33,208 bases of DNA, taken from positions 1 to 33,208 of the forward strand of contig CAUQQF010000020.1 in the NCBI GenBank assembly GCA_963520375.1. Direction: 5' to 3'. Numbering within the stretch: position 1 is the first letter of the stretch; each line of letters opens with the position of its first letter. The position numbers and the translations under genes were made by a program. Shown here piece after piece: positions 6,684 through 14,860 of this stretch. This DNA comes from JABCPE02 sp963520375. GTDB lineage: Bacteria; Bacteroidota; Bacteroidia; Flavobacteriales; Weeksellaceae. The notes beneath the pieces were generated by a model that worked only from the letters and a program-made list of their open reading frames with translations, ran no database searches and was not told where the DNA came from.

Positions 6684-8015
6684 ATGAGAATTTATAAAAT
6701 TATTTTCCTTGTTTTTTTCTTTTCTTTTTCTGTGGTCAATGCTCAGAAAAAGTGGACATTGCAGGAGTGTATACATTACGCTTTTGAACATAATCTGCAT
6801 ATCAAACAGAGCAGACTAGAAAAAATGAATCAGGAAAATAATCTAAAAACAGCTAAAAAAGAGCGTATTCCGAGCGTTTCCGCAACGGTAAGCAATACGG
6901 CTAATTTTGGGCAAAATCAAGATGTTTTCGGTAACCACCGCAGGAATGATAATTTTAATAATTCTGTGAACATCGGTGCAAGTGTGACCCTCTACAACGG
7001 AAGCCGACTCGAAAAACAAATTCAAAAATCTCAGTATGAAGTAGAAGCCAGCGCCTATGATTTGGAAAGGATAAAAAGCGATATTTCCCTTCAGATAGCC
7101 CAGCAGTATTTGAATATTTTGCTGAATAGAGAAGTGGAAAATATCAATAAATCCGCCTACGAAAACGCGCAGAAAGTCTACGAAAAAGCCCAAATAACCA
7201 CCAAAGTAGGGACAACTTCCCAGACGGTTTTAGCGGAAGCAAACGCCTCTATGGCAAGGGAATATCAGAACATGAAATCAGCAGAAGTAAATACCAAAAA
7301 TGCGCTGTTTTCATTGGCTATACTGCTTCAGCTGGAGGATTATAAAAACTTCGATGTAGCAGGTTGGGATGTAGCAGAAAATGTAGAAAAAACGGATTTT
7401 TCGGTAAGTGAAGTTTTGGAAAAGGCTTACAGCTGGCATCCGCAGATAAAGGGAGCAGAAGCGAGAATAAAAGCCTCTGAAATGCAGACAAAAATAGCAA
7501 ATACGGGTTTCCTTCCTTCCATTACGGCAAGTGCGGGCGTTGGGACATTTTATTTTAATTCGTTTAATAATGATGGAGGCAGAAATTTCGGTCAGCAGTA
7601 TAAGGACAATTTTGGCCAGCAGATAGGGCTTACTGCAAACATTCCTATTTTTAATAAAGGAATTACAAAAATCCAAGTAGAACAGGCTAAAATAAATGAA
7701 GATATAGCCAAAAACAACCTGCAGCAGCAGAAACAAGAGCTTTTGCAAAATATCCAAAAAGCGGAATACACAGCAGAAAATAATTTTGAAGTATATAAAT
7801 CTGCGGTGGAAGCGGAGAAAAGCTCAAAACTGGCATTGGATTTCATGGAAAAGAGCTATCAGGCAGGGAAAACCTCCATCTACGACCTGAACACAGCGAG
7901 AAATAATTATGTAAATGCTCAGGGCGCGGCAGCACAGGCGAAATATAATTATTTATACCAAGTCAAACTGCTGGAGTTTTATGCAAAAGGTTCTTTGGTA
8001 GGACTTGCAGAATAG
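6684..8015 (+). CDS. TolC-family outer-membrane efflux protein
   Basis: A 443-aa protein with a signal peptide ending VVNA before QKKW, then WTLQECIHYAFEHNLHIKQS, the typical start of Bacteroidetes TolC/OEP proteins. Two OEP repeats follow, each with long alpha-helical hairpins (for example about residues 100-220 and 325-430) and beta-strand segments such as NNSVNIGASVTLYNGSRL and QQIGLTANIPIFNKG. The family forms trimeric channels through the outer membrane for tripartite pumps. No adaptor or pump follows it; the natural partner is the divergent ABC/HlyD operon at 699-5135. Small membrane-protein genes lie immediately upstream, the last only 4 nt away. A strong hairpin terminator at 8041-8077 ends the unit. 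Confidence 0.93.
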   Translation: MRIYKIIFLVFFFSFSVVNAQKKWTLQECIHYAFEHNLHIKQSRLEKMNQENNLKTAKKERIPSVSATVSNTANFGQNQDVFGNHRRNDNFNNSVNIGASVTLYNGSRLEKQIQKSQYEVEASAYDLERIKSDISLQIAQQYLNILLNREVENINKSAYENAQKVYEKAQITTKVGTTSQTVLAEANASMAREYQNMKSAEVNTKNALFSLAILLQLEDYKNFDVAGWDVAENVEKTDFSVSEVLEKAYSWHPQIKGAEARIKASEMQTKIANTGFLPSITASAGVGTFYFNSFNNDGGRNFGQQYKDNFGQQIGLTANIPIFNKGITKIQVEQAKINEDIAKNNLQQQKQELLQNIQKAEYTAENNFEVYKSAVEAEKSSKLALDFMEKSYQAGKTSIYDLNTARNNYVNAQGAAAQAKYNYLYQVKLLEFYAKGSLVGLAE

Positions 8016-8040
8016 ATTTGGAAGAAAAAATATTGAAAAC

Positions 8041-8077
8041 AAAAATCCATAAAACTAATTGGTTTTATGGATTTTTT
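8041..8077. terminator. bidirectional terminator between tolC and fumC
   Basis: A perfect 15-bp inverted repeat (AAAAATCCATAAAAC, 6-nt loop, GTTTTATGGATTTTT) flanked by A and T runs on both sides. It lies between two convergent genes and can serve both. Confidence 0.85.
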
Positions 8078-8094
8078 ATAGTTTAATTAAAAAC

Positions 8095-9477
8095 TTAAAT
8101 CATATCTTTAGGATTTACCCAGCTGTCAAACTCTTCGCCAGTGAGCATTCCCGAGTTTATAGCCTCTTCTCTTAGACTTGTTCCGTTGTTATAAGCGGAT
8201 TTAGCTATTTTTGCAGCGTTTTCGTAGCCGATATGAGGATTTAGCGCTGTGACAAGCATTAGTGAGTTTTCTAATAAACTTTTGATTTTTAATTCATTAG
8301 GAAGAATTCCCGATATGCAGTGCTCATCGAACGAGATACAAGCATCTGCGAGAAGCTCTGCCGATTGTAGAAAATTGTAAGCCATCACAGGTTTGAAAAC
8401 ATTCAGCTCAAAATGTCCCTGCGTTCCTGCAAAAGAGATAGTAGTATCATTCCCAAGAATTTGCGCACAGACCATAGTAACTGCCTCTGGCTGAGTAGGA
8501 TTTACTTTTCCTGGCATGATGGAAGAGCCAGGCTCGTTTTCTGGGATGAAAATTTCTCCAATGCCACTTCTAGGCCCAGAGGCCATCATTCTGATATCTT
8601 GGGCTATTTTAAATAATGAAACAGCGATTTGTTTCAGTGCACCATGGCTTTCTACGATAGCATCATGAGCAGCAAGCGCTTCAAATTTATTCGGAGCCGT
8701 GATGAATGGAAGTCCAGTAAATTCAGAAATGTATTTCGCGACTTTTGTGTCGTAGTTTTTTGGAGCGTTGAGCCCTGTTCCTACGGCAGTCCCTCCCAGA
8801 GCCAGCTCTCGAAGGTGTTCCAGCGTGTTTGATAGTGCTTTTAGTCCGTAATCCAGCTGTGCTGCATACCCAGAAAATTCCTGTCCAAGGGTTAGGGGAG
8901 TGGCATCCATTAGATGGGTTCTTCCTACTTTGATGATGTCTTTGAAATCTTCAGATTTTTTAGCTAAAGAATCTCTTAGTCGTTCCACCGCAGGAAAGGT
9001 TTCTTTTACTAATTTTTTGTATGCCGCGATGTGCATAGCGGTAGGGAAAGTATCGTTGGAAGATTGGGACTTATTCACATCATCATTGGGATGAATAGAA
9101 GATTTTTCGCCCAAAGTTCCGCCGTTTAAGACATGAGCTCTATTGGAGATTACTTCATTTATATTCATGTTTGACTGAGTTCCAGAGCCAGTCTGCCATA
9201 TAACCAAAGGAAACTGGTCGGAAAGTTTTCCAAATAGAATTTCGTCACAGACTTGGGCTATTAAATCTCGTTTTTCCAAAGGAAGCACGCCCAAATCACA
9301 GTTGGCATAGGCAGCGGCTTTTTTTAGGTATGCAAATGCTTCTATGATTTCTCTAGGCATGGAGCCTTCTTCACCGATTTTGAAATTGTTTCTAGAGCGC
9401 TCAGTCTGTGCTCCCCAGTATTTTTCGGCAGGGACTTGCACTTCTCCCATAGTGTCTTTTTCTATTCTGAAATTCAT
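8095..9477 (-). CDS. fumC: fumarate hydratase, class II
   Basis: A 460-aa enzyme of the fumarase/aspartase superfamily, catalysing the reversible hydration of fumarate to malate in the TCA cycle. Seen: the N-terminal RIEKDTMGEVQVPAEKYWGA, QTGSGTQSNMNINEVI, the catalytic-site GRTHLMDATPLTLGQE, and the superfamily signature GSSIMPGKVNP with its mobile serine loop. Length matches the family. The start is set at ATG 9477 (MNFRIEKDTMG) rather than the GTG at 9498, because homologues begin there. A TAAATTTG -7-like box (plus-strand CAAATTTA, 9498-9505) would give a leader of about 14 nt. It is transcribed divergently from the phosphodiesterase lipoprotein gene, and its 3' end shares a terminator with tolC. 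Confidence 0.97.
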   Translation of the reverse strand: MNFRIEKDTMGEVQVPAEKYWGAQTERSRNNFKIGEEGSMPREIIEAFAYLKKAAAYANCDLGVLPLEKRDLIAQVCDEILFGKLSDQFPLVIWQTGSGTQSNMNINEVISNRAHVLNGGTLGEKSSIHPNDDVNKSQSSNDTFPTAMHIAAYKKLVKETFPAVERLRDSLAKKSEDFKDIIKVGRTHLMDATPLTLGQEFSGYAAQLDYGLKALSNTLEHLRELALGGTAVGTGLNAPKNYDTKVAKYISEFTGLPFITAPNKFEALAAHDAIVESHGALKQIAVSLFKIAQDIRMMASGPRSGIGEIFIPENEPGSSIMPGKVNPTQPEAVTMVCAQILGNDTTISFAGTQGHFELNVFKPVMAYNFLQSAELLADACISFDEHCISGILPNELKIKSLLENSLMLVTALNPHIGYENAAKIAKSAYNNGTSLREEAINSGMLTGEEFDSWVNPKDMI

Positions 9478-9490
9478 GATGATAATTTTA

Positions 9491-9525
9491 TTTGTCACAA
9501 ATTTACTTAAAACTTTTTACCTTTG
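9491..9525 (+). promoter_or_regulatory. putative promoter of the phosphodiesterase gene
   Basis: TTTG at 9491-9494 and TACCTTTG at 9518-9525 match the Bacteroidetes -33 and -7 elements, but the 23-nt spacing is longer than the usual 19-21. The leader to ATG 9545 would be about 13 nt. Confidence 0.4.
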
Positions 9526-9544
9526 TGGAAATTTAAATTTAACA

Positions 9545-10801
9545 ATGAAGAAAATTTTATTCATCTGGATTAGTCTTTTTTTTCTAACTTCTTGTAAGAA
9601 TAATGCACTGGTAAACAAGCCATCAGAGAAACAATATGTGTTGCTCGTTTCTTTTGATGGATTCAGGTATGACTATCCAGAGAAATTTAATTTAGAAAAC
9701 TTTAAAAAACTCAAACAAAAATCCTCCTACGCAAAAGGAGTAATTCCTAGTTTCCCTAGTAAAACCTTTCCTAATCATTACACTATAATTACGGGAATGT
9801 ACCCAGGGAACCATGGGCTAGTGGATAATATGTTTTATTCTCCAACAGAGGACAAAATCTATTCTATCCCAAATAGAGAAGCCGTGCAAAATCCTAATTT
9901 CTATGGAGGAATGCCGCAGTGGCAGTGGCTTCAGAAGCATGGAATGAAGACTGCTTCCTATTTTTGGGTGGGTTCAGAGGCGCCTATACAAGGCGAATAT
10001 CCTACCTACTGGAAACAATATGATTCTAATGTGCCTTACACCGAAAGAATTCAGCAGGTGATGAATTGGTTTAGGCTTCCAGAGTCGGAAAGACCGCGAT
10101 TTGTGACGCTTTATTTTGAATTTGTGGATACTGTGGGACATCAGACAGGAACGAACTCCGAAAAACTGAAACAAGAATTACAACTGGCAGATGAGCTTTT
10201 AGGGCAAATCATGCAAGAGGTGGAAAATCTAGATCTGCCAATCACTACCATCATCACGGCTGACCATGGAATGATAGATATGACAAGCGAAAAAGGAAAA
10301 ATAATCATCACCGAAAGCCTTGAAAATAAGCTGAAAGACAAAGCAGATATGATAAACAACGGTATGCACTGCCAAGTTTATCTAAAAAATAAAAACCAAA
10401 AAGAGGAAGTTTATCAAGAAATAAAACAATATTTTGCAGGGAACAGCCATGTGAAAGTGTATAAAAAAGAAGAAACACCAGAAAAATGGCATTATAGAAA
10501 CCACAAAAATATAGGCGATATTTTGATTATTACCGATGCGCCGTACTATATGGTAAAAAGCGAGAAAGACTTTTTAGCAAATAGAAAAGGCATCTGGGGA
10601 ACTCATGGATATGACCCGTATGTGACACCAGAAATGATGGCGATTTTCTATGCTTTTGGGAATAAAATCAAGGAAAATAACGAGATAAAACCTTTTGAAA
10701 ATATACACATTTATCCATTTATCAATTATATTTTAGGGGTAGAAAATCCTAAAAATATAGATGGAAAAACCAAGGTTTTGACACCAATTCTTAAAAAATA
10801 A
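9545..10801 (+). CDS. alkaline phosphatase-superfamily nucleotide pyrophosphatase/phosphodiesterase lipoprotein
   Basis: A 418-aa protein of the NPP (ENPP-like) family, which cleaves phosphodiester or pyrophosphate bonds in nucleotides or lipids using two metal ions. The signal peptide ends with the lipobox LTSC (Cys17), so it is a lipoprotein exported from the cytoplasm. Catalytic landmarks: VSFDGFRYDY (metal ligand Asp38), PSKTFPNHYT with nucleophile Thr74, DTVGHQTG (Asp195, His199), TADHGM (Asp240, His241) and a late GTHGYDP His. The set is complete, so it should be active. ATG 9545 is chosen because upstream in-frame sequence is antisense to fumC and the lipoprotein signal starts here. 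It stands alone, with a terminator at 10810-10837. The true substrate is unknown. Confidence 0.9.
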   Translation: MKKILFIWISLFFLTSCKNNALVNKPSEKQYVLLVSFDGFRYDYPEKFNLENFKKLKQKSSYAKGVIPSFPSKTFPNHYTIITGMYPGNHGLVDNMFYSPTEDKIYSIPNREAVQNPNFYGGMPQWQWLQKHGMKTASYFWVGSEAPIQGEYPTYWKQYDSNVPYTERIQQVMNWFRLPESERPRFVTLYFEFVDTVGHQTGTNSEKLKQELQLADELLGQIMQEVENLDLPITTIITADHGMIDMTSEKGKIIITESLENKLKDKADMINNGMHCQVYLKNKNQKEEVYQEIKQYFAGNSHVKVYKKEETPEKWHYRNHKNIGDILIITDAPYYMVKSEKDFLANRKGIWGTHGYDPYVTPEMMAIFYAFGNKIKENNEIKPFENIHIYPFINYILGVENPKNIDGKTKVLTPILKK

Positions 10802-10809
10802 TAGATAAA

Positions 10810-10837
10810 AAAGAGATGCTTTTGGGAGCATCTCTTT
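10810..10837. terminator. bidirectional terminator between the phosphodiesterase and DtxR-family genes
   Basis: AAAGAGATGCT, a 6-nt loop (TTTGGG), and AGCATCTCTTT form a perfect 11-bp stem between two convergent genes, with T-rich sequence on the plus side. Confidence 0.85.
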
Positions 10838-10843
10838 GTTTTG

Positions 10844-11497
10844 TTATATTTTCTGCACTAAAATTTTATCACAGACCATTTTGCTGAGGGTTTCAGTTTT
10901 TCCACTAAATTCTATTTTCATCGATTGGTCAAATTTTTCTACTTCCAAGATTTTCAGCTCAGAATTTAAACTCAGACTTCTATGATTTAGGTAAGTCAAA
11001 AACTCATCCGAGGAATCTATTACCGCCGAAAGAATGGCAGAGTTTCCAGCTTTACACTCGCTTAGTTTTGTTAGGTTTTGCTGAATGATGTTTCCCTGTT
11101 TGTCAGGAATAGGTTCGCCGTGTGGATCTACTTTTGGGTAGTTCAGGAGTTCATCCATTTTATCAAAGAAAATCTCGGAATGGATGTGTTCCAATTGTTC
11201 TGCGATTTCGTGAACGACCTCCCAGCCGAAGCCCATTTTTTCTACTAAAAACATTTCGGTCAGTCTATGTTTTCTCACCACATGAGCGGCTTCTTTCTTT
11301 CCTAATGCTGTGATTTTTATCGGTTTGTAACTTTCGTAGATGACCCAGTTTTTCTGAGAAAATTTTTTCATCATGCTGTTTACGCTGGGCATTTTTATGT
11401 TGAGCATTTTGCTTAACTCATTGACTGTGAAAGTATCATCTTTGTCAATAAGATGGAAAATAGCTTTTAGATAGTTTTCTTCATTGAGTGATTTCAT
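10844..11497 (-). CDS. DtxR/MntR-family metal-dependent transcriptional repressor
   Basis: A 217-aa regulator. A winged helix-turn-helix spans about residues 5-65 (NELSKMLNIKMPSVNSMMKK), followed by the metal-binding/dimerisation domain with candidate ligands His77, Glu81, His96, Glu100, Glu103 and His104 and the family motif DPHGEPIP (124-131). The C-terminal part (about 150-217) fits an SH3/FeoA-like domain. Such proteins repress metal-uptake genes when Mn(II) or Fe(II) is abundant. ATG 11497 is preferred over the upstream start at 11527, since MKSLNEENYLKAIF matches family N-termini. A promoter with both elements (11516-11546) precedes it, and a 16-bp palindrome covers the -33 box, which suggests autoregulation. 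No metal transporter gene lies nearby. Whether it senses Mn or Fe cannot be decided here. Confidence 0.9.
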   Translation of the reverse strand: MKSLNEENYLKAIFHLIDKDDTFTVNELSKMLNIKMPSVNSMMKKFSQKNWVIYESYKPIKITALGKKEAAHVVRKHRLTEMFLVEKMGFGWEVVHEIAEQLEHIHSEIFFDKMDELLNYPKVDPHGEPIPDKQGNIIQQNLTKLSECKAGNSAILSAVIDSSDEFLTYLNHRSLSLNSELKILEVEKFDQSMKIEFSGKTETLSKMVCDKILVQKI

Positions 11498-11515
11498 AAT
11501 CAGTATAAACCTCGG

Positions 11516-11546
11516 CAAATCTAACAATTATTTTTTTAATCACAAA
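11516..11546 (-). promoter_or_regulatory. promoter of the DtxR-family gene
   Basis: On the minus strand TTTG (11546-11543) and TAGATTTG (11523-11516) are separated by 19 nt, a full match to the Bacteroidetes promoter. The leader to ATG 11497 is about 12 nt. Confidence 0.6.
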
Positions 11547-11552
11547 TGATTA
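11537..11552. promoter_or_regulatory. palindrome in the DtxR-family gene/menA divergent region, possible operator
   Basis: TAATCA-CAAA-TGATTA is a perfect inverted repeat with 6-bp arms and a 4-bp centre. The centre is exactly the -33 box of the regulator gene, and the right arm touches a TATCTTTA -7-like box (11551-11558) facing menA. A dimer of the regulator bound here could control its own gene and perhaps menA. This is inferred from position and symmetry. Confidence 0.4.
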
Positions 11553-11615
11553 TCTTTACACAAATTTTAGGTGAAAAAAGGAAATAAATAAAGATTTATT
11601 TTCGGTGATTAAGGT

Positions 11616-12554
11616 ATGAAGAAAGGAATATTTATTTGGCTTCAGGCGGCGCGGTTGAGAACATTGCCACTATCCGTGAGCGGCATTATTATGGGGGCTT
11701 TTATTGCCCGCTGGCGATTGGCTCAGGAGGGGGGCTTTTGGGATTATAGAGTTTTTCTTTTGGCTTTGCTTGTTACGATGCTTTATCAGATTTTGTCTAA
11801 TTTTTCCAATGATTATGGTGATGGGACAAAGGGAACGGACGATTTCCGTGATGAAAAAGCAGAGAGTAGAGCCGTGGCATCAGGGAAAATTTCAGCAGAG
11901 CAAATGAAAAAAGTAGTGATTTCGTTTGCGGTTTTGTCTGCGATAGCGACAGCGGCTTTACTTTATCTGGCGTTTTTTCCTGATTTTGTCACGGAATTTT
12001 GGGGTTTTATCGGTTTGGGGATGATGAGCATCTGGGCAGCGATAAGCTATACAATCGGTAAGAAACCTTATGGGTACTTAGGTTTGGGGGATATTATGGT
12101 TTTTATTTTTTTTGGATTGGTGTCCGTAGGCGGTAGCTATTTTCTTTTTACTAAAACATGGAATTGGGATGTTTTGCTTCCTGCTTCTGCGGTAGGAATG
12201 CTGTCCGTATCGGTGTTGAATCTCAATAACATGAGGGATATGGAAAGCGACCAAAAGGCTGGGAAAAAGACAGTTGCACAGAGGTTGGGATTTAGATACG
12301 CGATGATTTATCAGATTGTTCTCATGCAGTTGCCACTGATTTTTATTCTTGTTTTCTTAATGAAAAACAATCTGCATGCACAGGGGAAATACTATGCTTT
12401 TATTGTGATGATTTTATTTTTTCCAATGGCTGCACTCCGCCGAAATATTATGAAAGTAAAATCACCAAATGAGCTAGACCCATTCCTGAAACAAGTAGGG
12501 ATAATTACCCTTATGATGGCAGTTTTGGTGGCTTTGGGATTAAATTATTTTTAA
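11616..12554 (+). CDS. menA: 1,4-dihydroxy-2-naphthoate polyprenyltransferase
   Basis: A 312-aa UbiA-family integral membrane enzyme with about eight to nine hydrophobic helices. The two aspartate motifs for Mg-prenyl-diphosphate binding are present: NDYGDGTKGTD (residues 65-75) and NNMRDMESDQKAGKKT with Asp208 and Asp212. The N-terminal WLQAARLRTLPLSVSGI is typical for MenA. It attaches a polyprenyl chain to DHNA, the membrane step of menaquinone synthesis, and Bacteroidetes use menaquinone as their main respiratory quinone. It is followed after 25 nt by a UPF0173 hydrolase gene, probably in the same transcript. UbiA homologues of other specificity are possible, but the motif sequences favour MenA. 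Confidence 0.93.
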   Translation: MKKGIFIWLQAARLRTLPLSVSGIIMGAFIARWRLAQEGGFWDYRVFLLALLVTMLYQILSNFSNDYGDGTKGTDDFRDEKAESRAVASGKISAEQMKKVVISFAVLSAIATAALLYLAFFPDFVTEFWGFIGLGMMSIWAAISYTIGKKPYGYLGLGDIMVFIFFGLVSVGGSYFLFTKTWNWDVLLPASAVGMLSVSVLNLNNMRDMESDQKAGKKTVAQRLGFRYAMIYQIVLMQLPLIFILVFLMKNNLHAQGKYYAFIVMILFFPMAALRRNIMKVKSPNELDPFLKQVGIITLMMAVLVALGLNYF

Positions 12555-12579
12555 GAAAAAAATTAAAAAATATAAGATT

Positions 12580-13260
12580 ATGAAAGTGAAATTTTTAGGA
12601 CAAAATTGTTTTTTGTTTTCGTATAAAGGCAAAAATATCTTGACAGACCCATTTTATAATTTCCAAAAGGAGAAATCAGGATTTGATATTAACTCCCAGA
12701 AAATTGATTATGTGTTGATTACCCATGCTCATGGAGATCATACGGCGGATGTGGCAGAGGTTATTAAAAACCATCCAGAGGCACAGATTATTGCTCAGCC
12801 AGAGATATGCGGATATTTCGGGCATCCTCACTCTATAGATATCAATATAGGAGGTTCTACAATGATAGAAGGCCTGAAAATCAGTATGGTTTCGGCATCT
12901 CATACTTCTAGTTTTCCAGATGGGACATATGGAGGGCATCCAGCGGGATATGTTTTAAAATTTGATGGAAAATGCGTGTATTTTGCTGGCGATACAGGAG
13001 TTATCTTTGAAATGGGAATTCTACCGCAGTTTTTTGGTAAGATAGATTGTGCTATTCTGCCAGTTGGCGGACATTATACGATGGATGCAGAGCAGGCTGC
13101 TTTTGCTTCTTCAGAGCTGATAAAAACACCAAAAGTGATAGGCTGTCATTTTGATACTTTTCCGCCGATTAAGATAAATCATGAACAGGCGAAGGAAGTT
13201 TTCCAACAGCGTAAAATAGAGCTTTCCCTCCCTGAATTAGGAGAAGAGTTTGAACTTTAA
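12580..13260 (+). CDS. UPF0173-type metal-dependent hydrolase (metallo-beta-lactamase fold)
   Basis: A 226-aa single-domain metallo-hydrolase of the UlaG-like/UPF0173 group. Metal ligands are visible: THAHGDH (His49, His51, Asp53, His54), His108 in VSASHTSSF, Asp138 in FAGDTG and His190 in GCHFDTFPP. All are intact, so catalysis is expected, but the natural substrate of this conserved family is unknown to me. It is cytoplasmic, with no signal peptide. It lies 25 nt after menA in the same direction and ends at a strong terminator (13265-13299). Confidence 0.9.
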   Translation: MKVKFLGQNCFLFSYKGKNILTDPFYNFQKEKSGFDINSQKIDYVLITHAHGDHTADVAEVIKNHPEAQIIAQPEICGYFGHPHSIDINIGGSTMIEGLKISMVSASHTSSFPDGTYGGHPAGYVLKFDGKCVYFAGDTGVIFEMGILPQFFGKIDCAILPVGGHYTMDAEQAAFASSELIKTPKVIGCHFDTFPPIKINHEQAKEVFQQRKIELSLPELGEEFEL

Positions 13261-13264
13261 AACA

Positions 13265-13299
13265 AAAAAATATCTTTACAAAGCGTAAAGATATTTTTT
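13265..13299. terminator. bidirectional terminator between the UPF0173 gene and guaA
   Basis: AAAAAATATCTTTAC, a 5-nt loop, and GTAAAGATATTTTTT form a perfect 15-bp stem with A and T tails, between convergent genes. Confidence 0.85.
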
Positions 13300-13306
13300 A
13301 TTAAAT

Positions 13307-14836
13307 TTATTCCCATTCTATGGTTGCAGGCGGCTTGCTGGAAATATCATAAGCCACACGATTGATGCCTTTTACTTCGTTTATGATGCGGTTGGATATC
13401 AATTCCAAAAACTCGTAAGGAAGTTTGCTCCATGTCGCAGTCATAAAGTCTATGGTATTCGCAGAGCGGACCACTGCGGTATATTCGTAAGTTCTCTCAT
13501 CGCCCATTACGCCAACAGATTTCACAGGAAGAAGCACTATGAACGCTTGGCTTACTTTGTCATAAAGCTCGTGTTTGTAGAGTTCTTCGATGAAAATATC
13601 ATCTGCTTCCTGAAGAATTCTTACTTTCTCTGCATCTACTTCACCTAAAACTCTGATTCCCAGTCCTGGGCCAGGGAACGGATGGCGGTGAACAAGGTGG
13701 CTTGGGATGCCCAATTCTTCACCTACTTTTCTCACTTCATCTTTGAAAAGTTCGCGTAGAGGTTCCAGAAGCTCAAATTTCATATCCTCTGGAAGTCCAC
13801 CCACATTGTGGTGGGATTTTATCACTGCCGAAGGACCTTTGATAGACTGAGACTCTATCACATCGGGATAGATAGTCCCTTGTGCCAAGAATTTCGCGCC
13901 TTCTATTTTTGAAGATTCTTCATCGAAAACTTCTATAAATTCATTTCCAATGATTTTTCTTTTCTGTTCTGGGTCAGACACGCCTTTTAATTTAGCCAAA
14001 AATCTCTCAGAAGCGTCTATACATTCGATATTCATATGGAAATGCTCTCCATAGTTCTGCATTACTTTTTTCGCCTCATCTTTCCTGAGAAGTCCCGTAT
14101 CCACGAAGATACAAGTCAGCTGGTCGCCTATCGCTTTATGGATAAGCACTGCCGCTACGGAAGAATCCACACCGCCAGAAAGCCCTAAAATCACTTTTTG
14201 ATTTCCGACTTTTTCTTTGATTTCGCTGACAGTTTTTTCTATGTAATTGGTTAATTTCCAGTTTCTTTCTGCCTTACAAATTTTAAATACAAAATTTTCC
14301 AGCATTTTTCCCCCCTCCTCACTGTGAGTCACTTCTGGGTGGAACTGCACAGCGTAGAAGTTTTTAGCCTCGTTGGAAATAGCTGCGATTACGCCTGATT
14401 TAGCATTGATTTCAAAATCCTTTGGAAGCTCCTTTACTTCGTCAAAGTGGCTCATCCAAACGATAGAATTTTGGCTCACTCCCTCGAAAAGAGCGCAAGG
14501 TTTTACAATCTCCAAATGAGATTTTCCGTATTCTCCTTTGGTGCCTTTTTCTACCTTTCCGCCGAGGAGATGCGCCGTAAGCTGCATTCCATAGCAGATT
14601 CCTAAAATAGGAATTCCAAGATTAAAAATTTCTTTATCTACCAAATGCGCATCTTCTGCATTTACGGAAGATGGCCCTCCCGAAAGTATGATTCCAGCAG
14701 GTTTTTTAGCCTTGATTTTATCTATCGGAGTGCTATAAGGAATAATTTCCGAATACACCTGCATTTCTCGTACTCTTCTGCTAATCAGCTGATTGTACTG
14801 AGACCCGAAATCAAGAACAATGATACCATTATTCAT
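13307..14836 (-). CDS. guaA: GMP synthase (glutamine-hydrolysing)
   Basis: A 509-aa bifunctional enzyme converting XMP to GMP with ATP and glutamine. Domains: class I glutamine amidotransferase (about 1-190) with GICYGMQ nucleophile Cys81 and the FHPEV pair His166/Glu168; ATP pyrophosphatase (about 200-385) with P-loop SGGVDSS (220-226); C-terminal dimerisation domain with HRHPFPGPGLGIRVLGEV and the terminal SSKPPATIEWE. All catalytic residues are present and the length is normal. The gene follows purD by 24 nt on the same strand, so the two purine genes form an operon. Confidence 0.98.
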   Translation of the reverse strand: MNNGIIVLDFGSQYNQLISRRVREMQVYSEIIPYSTPIDKIKAKKPAGIILSGGPSSVNAEDAHLVDKEIFNLGIPILGICYGMQLTAHLLGGKVEKGTKGEYGKSHLEIVKPCALFEGVSQNSIVWMSHFDEVKELPKDFEINAKSGVIAAISNEAKNFYAVQFHPEVTHSEEGGKMLENFVFKICKAERNWKLTNYIEKTVSEIKEKVGNQKVILGLSGGVDSSVAAVLIHKAIGDQLTCIFVDTGLLRKDEAKKVMQNYGEHFHMNIECIDASERFLAKLKGVSDPEQKRKIIGNEFIEVFDEESSKIEGAKFLAQGTIYPDVIESQSIKGPSAVIKSHHNVGGLPEDMKFELLEPLRELFKDEVRKVGEELGIPSHLVHRHPFPGPGLGIRVLGEVDAEKVRILQEADDIFIEELYKHELYDKVSQAFIVLLPVKSVGVMGDERTYEYTAVVRSANTIDFMTATWSKLPYEFLELISNRIINEVKGINRVAYDISSKPPATIEWE

Positions 14837-14860
14837 ATTGATATAGTTTTTTGTTGAAAA

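Noticed and set aside
7311..7757. A 148-codon minus-strand frame inside tolC
   Set aside because: It lies fully within the tolC coding region and has the hydrophobic, Cys-rich look of antisense translation.
9344..9544. A longer N-terminus for the phosphodiesterase gene
   Set aside because: The extension is antisense to the start of fumC, while ATG 9545 begins a proper lipoprotein signal peptide.
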